A DNA stretch of 64,000 nt from positions 425,719 through 489,718 of the forward strand of contig CP137668.1 in assembly GCA_037976565.1 (NCBI GenBank), written 5' to 3'. This document shows positions 1-9,689 of this stretch, piece after piece. Made by a program: the position numbers and the translations under genes. This stretch comes from Mesocentrotus franciscanus (lineage: Eukaryota; Echinodermata; Echinoidea; Camarodonta; Strongylocentrotidae). How positions within the stretch are numbered: position 1 is the stretch's first letter; each line of letters starts with the position of its first letter. The notes beneath the pieces are model-generated. The model did no database searches and was not told the origin of the DNA. It was given only the letters and a program-made list of their open reading frames with translations.

Positions 1-1431
1 TTTGGGTGATTCAATGCAACGTGTCCTGCACAACACTTGTCTTTTATGGTACTGATATAATATATCAGTCAAGAAATCGAAATTTATGTATGTTTGGCAC
101 AATGCACGATGTTTGAAAACTACCAACTACATGTACATAGAAATTGAGATAGCAACAAGCAGAAGATAGACCTGGAAACCAGAACCAGACTGCCGGAATT
201 ACTGTATTTTCCAGTACATCTAGTAATAATAAATAGTAGGTTAATAATAATCTAAAAGTTGCATTTTACACTCAATCTATTCATAAATATCTTACATGTA
301 TTTTTTTGTAAAAGTCACACACAAAAAAGGGGGACACAAAAGCAGACAAAACAGATGCCCTGAGTTTTAGACCTAGGGAGTTTTTAATTTCCCTTCTCCA
401 CTGTTCAGGGCAGCATTTTACAAAACCGTTATACATGTATGTTCAACTTAGCCCACATCTCATGCATTTAAGCAATTCAATAAGATGTAGACTCTAGGTG
501 ACTGGTCAGTGTCTGTGTATGAGAAAGTTTACAGATTCCCAATACCATACCTGGCATTAAAAAAAAGACTTGAAATTATGCGTTATTGCAGGGCTAGACA
601 TTAACAGGCACCTGGGACACATGGGCTCCCAAAATCTAAGTCCCAAAACCCCCAAAATGAAGTTTTTACATAGGGCTTGTACATATTACATATAGACTGT
701 AAAATGTTCAATCCGGACCCCTCCCCCCTTCAAAAAAGCTAATGTGGAGCCCCGGGGGTTGTTTCACGAAACCATCATAAGTCCAAGATCAATGACATCT
801 CAACGCTGTCGCTCGATTCGTCCGCTATAAAGTGTTTCCCAAAACTGTTTTTGCCAAGCAATAACTTTCCAGACAAGAGACTAATCACGACTCCAATTCT
901 GTCATCTTTTTAAAAAATCCATCTCATGGCAACTTTAAGTTAGTCTATGGGCAGCAGATGGGCAGCAAAGGTGCAAACTGAAAATTGATTTAAAACTTAT
1001 TTCTTGATCATCAAGCTCTCATCTCACAGATCAGTTCTTATTGGTGTTAATATAAAATCATTATACAAGCATACAAACTGTTGTTATAAGGTTTTAATGC
1101 CTTAATGAGTAAAGATATACATACATATTATTTGTACATACATCGGCCTACAATAGAAAAGTCACAGAAGATCGATCAGTCTGTAATTACAGACCCATGA
1201 GAAATTGAGAATAACAACAATTTTTGTGCACAGGTACTGTATTTCAGTTGGTATTTTCCATTTTCAAGCATAACCTTGATACAAATCATATTATATATTT
1301 GATAAATGTCACAACTGTCAGTCATAAAATATCTGTTTTCATTATTTTCTCAACTAGAAGAGAAAATCAGGGTCTTGTTTCGATTGGATATGAGTTATGG
1401 TATCGGAAAGATTTCCTTCATTATTATACAT
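1..1431. other. AT-rich intergenic sequence
   Basis: No gene, long repeat or RNA signal seen. Short homopolymers and (AC) stretches only. Confidence 0.5.
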
Positions 1432-1526
1432 TATAACCCTATCACTAACCCTAACGGTTACCATGTGCGCGCTAAACATGCACATGCGCGCACATGGTAA
1501 CCGTTAGGGTTAGTGATAGGGTTATA
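1432..1526. repeat. Perfect 40-bp palindrome arms with telomere-like motif
   Basis: Arms 1432-1471 and 1487-1526 are perfect reverse complements around a 15-nt loop. The right arm contains CCGTTAGGGTTAGTGATAGG, with two TTAGGG-like units; the arms also hold CGCGCACATGG. Confidence 0.93.
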
Positions 1527-2357
1527 TATATAGTAATAAATAATAATGAACAAATTTTTTTTTTCAATTTGGGTGGCTGTCGCAAAAGGAAATCTTTCCA
1601 TGGTATCCTCATACTTGCAAATTTTGATTTGCTCATCGCCAAAGAAACCTTGAGTTTCATCAATTTTTATAAATTTTTTACATATATGTACATATGTCAT
1701 TGGTCACACATGTTTTCATGCAAATTGGATGTTTGTATATTTGTGCTACCCCTCTCTTAGATTTTTACTTTTTCAAGCAGTTTGAGTGAAATTAAGCCTC
1801 ATAACCCCCTTTCGTAATTCAGGATAAAATATGATGGATTGTGAAAAAGACTATATTTTTGAGCCGATAGTATCAAAATGTTCGCTTATCATCAGGATCA
1901 TGGTTTTGTGGTTGTCCGCTTCCTGACATCTCCGTAGGTCAAGGAAAAAGATATGATTGTCATGGAGTTGGTTTCATGAAACGACCCCCTGGTTATTGAC
2001 ATTTGTCACTTTGTCAGTCATAATTTTGTCCGCAGGTCAACTTCGAAAAATATATTTTATAGCCAAGAAAAAAATTATCCTTCAAGACTGAATTAGAGGA
2101 CTTTTAATGTTAAATTTTTAAAAGGAAAGGCCACGCTCATCGCTCACGACATATTTCACAACGTATAGGCACGTCCCCATCATGCCCATGATATTATATT
2201 AAATTTTATTTATATATTTCTCATCATCATCTTTGAATTTGATAACTTTTAATATTCCCATCACCCCGGACCCCAACATTTTCAAAAGAAGGAATTGGTT
2301 TTTATGAAATTGTGTGGCTCACCTTTGTACTACTGTAGATCTAGGCCTACATTAGAT

Positions 2358-2475
2358 TAGACCAAAAATTTCTGTCTCTTTCGTTCGTTAGCCTCTGATT
2401 TGGGTAGGGTCGGCTCTAGACCGAAGATTTCTGTCTCTTTCGTTCGTTAGCCTCTGATTTGGGTAGGGTCGGCTC
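2358..2475. repeat. 59-bp tandem duplication
   Basis: Two adjacent 59-nt copies (2358-2416, 2417-2475) starting TAGACC and ending GGTCGGCTC, differing at a few positions near the 5' end. The following 'gagacagaagccgacc' partly complements the unit end. Confidence 0.92.
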
Positions 2476-3465
2476 CACTCTTTAGAGACAGAAGCCGACC
2501 ATAGCGGCTTCATTGCAAACTAATGCTCGCGTCCGAGCAGTAAACTTATGCCCAAAATATTACATTTTACCCGATGCATGTCCGATGCATTTATTATTGT
2601 AAATTAGGCCTAGGCTAAACTACATCGGTACCACTTACCAGATTGACTGTATGATGCATTTAAGGGTCGTTTTTCCGGATTTTCATCGCCGAAATTGAGC
2701 TCCGTGTTGAAATTCTCGCAGCCGTATTTTAAACTGTTACTGTCAATGGATGACGTCATCTTCCTTCATGCGCAGTAACAGTCTAGTCTAGACCTATACT
2801 ATACTCTATACTATAGTAGATAGGCTAGTATCATATTTATCAAAGATGCACTAGAAGTATAATAACGTCAGATATTTCCGACAACCAATCTTTCATCATC
2901 CATGCATGGTATCATTCAATACTGAATAATAATAATAGTAATACTATGCTGGCGCTGGTTTTCCATACAATTTACATGTAGGCCTAGGCCTACACAGAAA
3001 CACACACACACAACAAGTTACTGCAGTATTACTGCGCTGACTGTCAATGAAATTCTATGCATATGAGGTCTATTCTGTGCGGGGCGAATACGCGAATGAA
3101 CCCCGACCGCTCATATCTGCTCTCAAAAACTCACCACTTCTCCGCTACATGTCCCAACGAAGGCAACCAAAAGTGCCCCACAAAGCAAAAGTACTCTCAT
3201 TTTCCTTCTTGTGTGTTGGTTTACTCAAATCTTACTCCAATTCTTGTACTTCTTTGGTACAAAATTTAGATAAGCGAATCGCAGGGATGACTCGTCTCGC
3301 TTGATTACTATACTCGACTGTATATTGTCTCCGAATGAACGATATACGATAGTGTTGCAATCGAAATCGCTCATTGGTCACGGCGAAGTGAGTAGTTGTG
3401 GGTAAATACGTCACATCCTAAAATTATTCATGCCTTGCTGTTGTTGTTCTTGTTGTTGTTGCTGC

Positions 3466-3735
3466 TCTTCTTCTTCTTCTTCTTCTTCTTCTTCTTCTTC
3501 TTCTTCTTCTTCTTCTTCTTCTTCTTCTTCTTCTTCTTCTTCTTCTTCTTCTTCTTCTTCTTCTTCTTCTTCTTCTTCTTCTTCTTCTTCTTCTTCTTCT
3601 TCTTCTTCTTCTTCTTCTTCTTCTTCTTCTTCTTCTTCTTCTTCTTCTTCTTCTTCTTCTTCTTCTTCTTCTTCTTCTTCTTCTTCTTCTTCTTCTTCTT
3701 CTTCTTCTTCTTCTTCTTCTTCTTCTTCTTCTTCT
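3466..3735. repeat. (TTC)n microsatellite, about 90 units
   Basis: Uninterrupted CTT/TTC repeat of about 270 nt, preceded by TGT/TGC interrupted triplets from 3433. It creates artefactual poly-Phe and poly-Ser frames. Confidence 0.97.
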
Positions 3736-3844
3736 ATTTCATGAAATGCTAGTGGGTCAGTCTCAACACAATTGTTTTAATTCTATATCATTTGTACATG
3801 CAATGTGAATAGTACATCATATAATGTTACCTTGTTGTCTACAT

Positions 3845-4847
3845 CAGCGCTTGTCAACCTTTTTTTGTTATAGTCACGGCACCCAAATAAAAAGTTTCGC
3901 GCCCGCGGGGCGGGGGTACTCACATATCAAGACATACGGGGATGTGCCGCTTTAATGGGTCGCTTTTTCACACAAAAATCCCTAAACATGGGTCCCATTT
4001 TTACAAAAATATCTCTAAACATGGGTCCATTTTTCCAAAATTTCCAAAATTGTTTGCATGGCGCCGCACCCGAAAATTGTGAAACATGGACTATATTTCG
4101 AGAAAAATCCCTAAAAATGGGTAGGCCTACCTGTTTCTGCCCAAATGACCCTTAAAATGGGTAGGGGTTTCGAGGCTTGAGCGACACACCCGTCCAAACC
4201 GAATCTGAGTACCCCCGCGTCGCCCCAATCCCACAGAAGATAAATTTTGCATCACAAATATTCGTACGGGCACATAATGTTTCTAAATTTATTTAGCGAG
4301 CAAAGTGAGCGTTCAAAAACAGAATTCTAGAAATGCAATCAAAACACACTAGATACATGTAAGATATGAATTATGTAAAAAGCGGGCATCTTGCTGACGA
4401 AGAAATAAATACAAATTCATGTATTCTATCACCTCGATTCACAAATATGAGGATATTCAGGCATCCCATTGTATGACTAGAATAACTATGTATATAAATG
4501 TTGCGAGGGAGTGAAACGAACGTGGGTGGTATAATTGTAGTTTCAATATTTAAAATATATAAGATATATTTGGGCACCTTGCTGCCTGAATATGACGATA
4601 TTCTGGCACTTCACTGTCGAATAAAAGAATATTCGGGCACCTCCAAATATGAAGGTATTCAGGCATTTTTTTGCTGCATGAAATCATCCTGTTACGAGCA
4701 AGCGAAGCGAGCAAGGAAATAAAGACACTCCATTATTATTGTACATAGCGGTTTCAATATTTTGTTTTCACGAAATTGACGTTATTCCAAAATAATATTT
4801 TTGATTTATTTAAATTTCTCTCGCGGCGTCCCGGTTCAAAAACGCTG
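3845..4847. mobile_element. Non-autonomous hAT (Charlie-like) element
   Basis: Left end CAGCGCTTGTCAACCTTTTT with GTCACGGCACCC following, closely resembling hAT-Charlie ends (CAGTGGTTCTCAACCTTTTT...CACGGCACCC). Right end GGTTCAAAAACGCTG is the inverted counterpart. Flanking 8-mers GTCTACAT (3837-3844) and GTCTGGTT (4848-4855) match at 5 of 8, a decayed target duplication. Internal sequence holds a minor tandem repeat (AAACATGGGTCC units at 3950-4160) and no transposase frame. Confidence 0.65.
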
Positions 4848-4949
4848 GTCTGGTTTAGTTTGGTTTGATGGTTTGTTTAACCTGACTGCTAAGAAAGCAT
4901 GTGCTTGTAAGTAAGCAACCGGAGGTGGCGGAGCCGGGGGAGCAGGGGG

Positions 4950-5515
4950 GGCACAGTGCCCCTCCCCCACTTTTTCAAGTACCCCTAAAGTGTCCCCTTT
5001 TTACATTGGAAGTGCCCGTTCCACATTCTAAAAGGTGCCTCTTACCACCTCTGATTAGTGCCCCTTTGCATCTTTGATGAGTGCCCCTTCTCACCTCTGA
5101 TAAATGACCCCTTTCATTTTGACACGTGCCCCCTTTTTCTTTCTAATAAGTGCCATTTTTCTTTCTGATAAGTGCCCCTTTTCTTTTTTATAAGAGCCAC
5201 TTCCCCTTCTCATAATTGCCCCCTTCTCACACCTCTGATAAATGCCTCTATTAAAATCTCATATAGGTGCCCCTTTTTCTTCGACAAGTGCCCACTTTCC
5301 TTTGTAATAAATGCCCATTTCCCTTCTCACAATTGCCCCTGTTCATCTCTGGTGAGTGCCCCTTACCACGGACCTCTGGTTAGTGCCCCTTCACCTCTTA
5401 TAATTGCCCTTTTTCAAATCTGAGAAGGGTCCCTTATATTATGACAAGAGCCTCTTTTCATTTGAATGCCCCCTTTTACTTCAGATAATTGCCACTTTTT
5501 ATTTCAAATAGGTGA
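4950..5515. repeat. Degenerate tandem array of AGTGCCCCTTTT units
   Basis: About twenty diverged copies of a 25-30-nt unit of the form AGTGCCCCTTTTCACCTCTGATA; spacing and sequence vary. Apparent coding frames here come from the repeat. Confidence 0.8.
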
Positions 5516-5741
5516 TTAATATATAACAGGTGATTATGCGCCGAGGACATTCCGCCAACCATCTCAACAAATACTAGCGTACTTCCGTAAACGACAAGCG
5601 TACATATAGGCCTGTATCTTACACGTAACGTAACACTGCGTGATCCATGCTGTACATCACTTTTTTGTCTTTAAATTTCATGTTAATGATCTGTAATGTC
5701 GTTGGAGGGGAAGAAAAAGGGGGCACCTACAAACGGTAACC

Positions 5742-6326
5742 TTAAAGGGAAATCCAACCTAAATAGACAACTACTCTAAAAGAAAGCAGACAAATCAGAA
5801 AAGCAAACTGATGAAAGTTTCAATTATATCTGACTAAATATAAGAAAGTTATGCATTTTTTAAAGTTGTAATCACTATACGTATAGGCACTTCAAATTGG
5901 CTGAAGCGGTAATGTCAATGTAATGTACCGGTAGTGCCGGATTACTTTCCCAACTGTTCCAACATAATATTATAATGTATGACTAAAATTTAAATTTTTC
6001 AAAAAATTAATTCTCAGGATGGTCTATTCTTTTAGAGGACCTATAATAATATGCTATCTATATATATTTTGAATAGTGCCCCAAGGGAGAAGGAACTTAC
6101 GAGAAAAACAGAAATTAATTATATTTTTGTACACGGCAAATTGGAGAGTTATCCACGTCCTACGTCACAATCCACTGACCGAACTATCAATAGTGATCTC
6201 ATATTTCAAACATTCATAATTTCCTTGCTATTGGTCCGATTCATTTCAAACTTTTGCCATTCTGTTTATGTTATTTTTCTGCTTTCATACAAATCAACTT
6301 ATTACAAGGGTTGGATTGCCCTTTAA
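5742..6326. mobile_element. TTAA-flanked MITE, family 2, complete copy
   Basis: Bounded by TTAA on both sides. The left end TTAAAGGGAAATCCAACC is the inverse of right GGTTGGATTGCCCTTTAA with one or two differences. 585 bp with no coding capacity. Related copies at 48387 and 61495. Confidence 0.85.
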
Positions 6327-6435
6327 AGCAAAAATATACAATTTTTAGACATCGGTATATACCCCTACATGGTGATTACATTATCAGGGATGATTTCAAT
6401 GTTTGTTTCTCTCATTACATGGTCCAAGATACTGC

Positions 6436-6958
6436 TTAAAGATACTATGTCCCTTTTGCAGCCAACATCAAATTCTGTAGAACTTGCAGGAATTATGAAT
6501 ACCGGTATGTCATGTATGTCCTATCTGTGAAATTTAAACGTTAGAAGGTCCTAATATTCAAATTATGCAAGGAAACCCGTTTACTTGCTAGACTTCACTG
6601 TCAGACACTACTGAGTGACTGACTGGCTTTTTTTTTCCGTTTGGTAATAACATACATAAAATGAGCTGTAAAGGGTACATGAGCATTTGTCTACATCAAT
6701 TCTTGTAATGGCCAAAATTAAACTGATTGAATCTTTGCGCAGCACCGAAAACGTTCGACCATTCGGTACAATGGTCTGAAAATCAGACTATTTCTTACTG
6801 ACTTGGTAGCACTAACTAATAGTCGTTATTTTCCCACTTAAAGACATTTTCAACCCCCTTTTTTTTTAGGGAAGTTCTAAATTAGTATTATCTTTCAAAT
6901 GCCGTTGGAATTTAACCTTTTCATTTTTTGGCCTGCAAATGGGACATAGTACCTTTAA
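6436..6958. mobile_element. TTAA-flanked MITE, family 1, copy A
   Basis: TTAAAGATACTATGTCCC on the left and GGGACATAGTACCTTTAA on the right. Same family as 36713-37261 and 39545-40080 in opposite orientation; 523 bp. Confidence 0.88.
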
Positions 6959-7120
6959 GCATCATAATTTCTTTGCATTTGGGTGTGATGGTCTGAATGT
7001 ATATTTGCGCGCGAGCAAATTATTTAAGATTTGTAAGGATCTACCAAGCTTCTAACAATTAACCTTACAATTTAGTAGGCAAGCTTTCGTTCGCGCATGC
7101 AGACTTTTGATTATTCACAT

Positions 7121-7772
7121 TATTTATGCCTGGATTACATTTGCCCCGGGCGCCGTACGATAAATTAGTTTACGATTTTTCGTGCGATTTTAGGGGCATC
7201 GTAGGAGGCTACGGGCTACGATGTTTGTGTTTTCATTAGTCTACGAGCATCGTGCCATTTCTTGTATTGGCCCTCGGGGCCAGGCCGGGGCAAATCCGTA
7301 CGGAGGCTGATCGGAGATTGTACGGAAATCGTGCAATTTCAATTCAGTAGCCGTGCAGTTTCCGCAGCCTCCGCACGGAAATCGTACGGAGCCCGTGCAG
7401 CTTCCGTGCAAAGGTTGCGCGGAGAAGGCGCGGTGACCGTGCAGCAGCCGTGCCGTTTTCAAGCGTTTTTTGCCTCCATATTCACCTAAAAAATCGTGCG
7501 TTTGCTGCACGGTCAGCGCGAGTCCTCCGCGCGATGCCCGTGCGGGGATTGTGCACACCTACGACATGTCTATGGACTACGGGCTTACGATTTTTCAAAT
7601 TTGTATAACTTTCTGCGAAACAAAATCGTAGAGGCCGCGGAGCCCGTGAATCCGTACGAAAATCTCATGGCCGCCACCTGCCTCCGCAAGGAGGCAGCAC
7701 GGAAAAGGGGATACGGGCAGGATACGGGCTCCGTAGACTAATCGCAGGCCAAATGTAATCCAGGCATAAATA
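7121..7772. mobile_element. GC-rich terminal-inverted-repeat element
   Basis: Perfect 23-bp inverted termini at 7121-7143 and 7750-7772 (TATGCCTGGATTACATTTG core), with weaker similarity extending outward. The core is rich in CGTACGG, GCCCGTGC and CTACGGGC motifs, very unlike the AT-rich surroundings. The open frame at 7558-7241 is a by-product of high GC. Confidence 0.8.
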
Positions 7773-8151
7773 GGTGAAAATAAATAGCCAGAGTCCTTAT
7801 TCAGTGAAGGATTAGTTCTCTTCATCCACATGAATTCTTTCACTTTTCAGTCAATATATTATACATTGTACGATCGACCGTAAGAATTTTCAGGCAAATG
7901 GCATCCCATGTTTCGGACCTTATAGCTTACAGAGATGATCCGAAACATGACAGATCACATCTGGAATGTAAAGGAAAAAATTTGAACCCCAGAACTACAC
8001 GTATGACTAGCATTCTATCCAGGCGCGTAGCCAGAGGGGGCGGTCGCCCCCAAAAAAACCGCCGCGCGCGCGCCCCCCCCCTCCCTCCCCCAAAAAGAGA
8101 GAAAGAGAGAGAGAAGAGAAAAAAGGAGAGGACGTAGGAAGAAAAAGGATC

Positions 8152-8565
8152 AAAGACAAGAGTCAAGAACGGTACAACGAATCGTCTTCTTTCTCTAATA
8201 ATTTAATGAAACGTCAAAGCTTCCACGCTCCGCGCGGGTGGGGTGGGTGGGGCCGGGGAGGATTGAATCCAGACAAGGATTAAGAGTCGAGAACGGTACA
8301 ACGAATCGTCTTCCTTCTCTAATAATTTATGAAACGTCAAAGCTTTCGCGCGGGGAAACTGAATTCAGACAAGGATTAAGAGTCGAGAACGGTCCATCGA
8401 ATCGTCTTCTTTCTCTAATAATACATTTTAATGAAACGTCAAAGCTTCCGCGCTTCTCGCGGGAGGGGGGGGGGAGCTGAATTCAGGCAAGGATTAAGAG
8501 TCGAGAACGGTACAACGAATCGTCATCTTTCTCTAATAATTTCATGAAACGTCAAAGCTTCCGAC
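8152..8565. repeat. Four ~100-bp tandem copies
   Basis: Copies begin at about 8152, 8272, 8368 and 8486. Each has AAGGATTAAGAGTCGAGAAC, then CGAATCGTC and ATGAAACGTCAAAGCTT, separated by variable C/G-rich spacers (period 96-120). Confidence 0.9.
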
Positions 8566-8815
8566 CGTTGATTTAAAGATTTTTGGGTCGGTCGCAAAGG
8601 GCAATACAACATCTTTTTTTAAACGCCTATTAATGGGTGGAGGCATAAAACTGACTGATACAAAACAGTAGAGGGAGACAAATCGGGTGTATAACAATGA
8701 AACATTCATTCTACCTAAAAGATGAAAATGAGAAAGACGATTTACTTTGTGAAGACAATTTCTGCTGCAACAGATACACTCTTCTCCCTAGCCTATCCGA
8801 TATGAGTCTATGTCT

Positions 8816-9145
8816 ATGTAATTAAATACCTAAAACCCCTGAGCTTCCGGGGGCTCTGCCCCCTGGACCTCCCGCCAATTAGTGACCAGCCAGTGTCACA
8901 AATAAGGTATCAAAATAATCATCTGACCGTAATTAAATGCCTAAAACCCCTGAGCTTCATGGGGCTCAGCCTCCTGGACCCCCGCCAATTAGTGACCAGA
9001 CAGTGTCACAAATAAGGTATCAAAATATGCTCATCTGACCGTAATTGAATGCCTAAAAACCCTGAGTTTCCGGGGGCTTCATCCCTTGACCCCCGCCGGG
9101 GCAAAGCCCCTGGACCCCACGCCAATTTACGCCCTACCTGACCGT
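8816..9145 (-). repeat. GC-rich ~120-bp satellite, minus orientation
   Basis: Three copies of CTAAAACCCCTGAGCTT, then GGGGCTCTGCCCCCTGGAC, then CAATTAGTGACCAG..., then GTCACAAATAAGGTATCAAA. Each is the reverse complement of the unit in the array at 9690-12078. Confidence 0.9.
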
Positions 9146-9689
9146 TAATACTTTGAAGAAAAAAACTTTGAAAAACGTTGCGCGCGCGGGGCATGCATGT
9201 AACATGTAAGAGTGGTGGTGACGCAGATTTTTCTTCTGCCCCCCAAACGTTTTTGCTCATTGCGCCACTCCCCTGAAAGGTGAGCCCCTGGAATGTCCCC
9301 CCATCCCAAACTGCTTCCGGTGCGCCTGATGATCATCATCATCATAATGATATTATCTTTTTGTTTTCATTAACTTCTTCTTGTTCATCGTCATCAGCAT
9401 CTCTACCGTCACCGTGGGAAGTAGGTCCATGTTGGGACCATCTTTTAATTACCATGGCAACGTCACTCAACAGCAAATCAAATCAAGGTTTCCAAAGTTA
9501 CCATCAATGTTAAGATTTAAGCAACGAGGCCCTGGTAGCGATGACGAAAGCCTGTGATAGAAATTGCCATAGGGCCTATGCCCTCCCGGTGACCAATCCA
9601 TCAGTGGCAAAAACGTTGGGGGGCAGGCAAAAAAATCCGCATCACCCCACTCTTACATGCAAGTGGGTGGGGGAGGCTAAATTATTTAC
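9146..9689. other. Spacer between oppositely oriented satellite blocks
   Basis: About 9170-9270 and 9600-9690 are inverted partners (GTAAGAGTGGTGGTGACGCA versus TGCGGATTTTTTTGCC-type sequence on the other strand). Together with the opposite satellite blocks they outline a second copy of the inverted arrangement seen at 24.3-25.7 kb. The middle 9300-9580 appears unique. Confidence 0.6.

Noticed and set aside
1432..1526. Interstitial telomere
   Set aside because: Only about two TTAGGG-like units per arm, set in a palindrome; not a telomeric array.
3396..3752. Poly-Phe and poly-Ser frames of 104-118 residues
   Set aside because: They are translations of the (TTC)n microsatellite in different frames.
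7241..7558. 105-residue minus frame and overlapping plus frames
   Set aside because: GC-rich interior of the TIR element gives long frames on both strands; no conserved domain.
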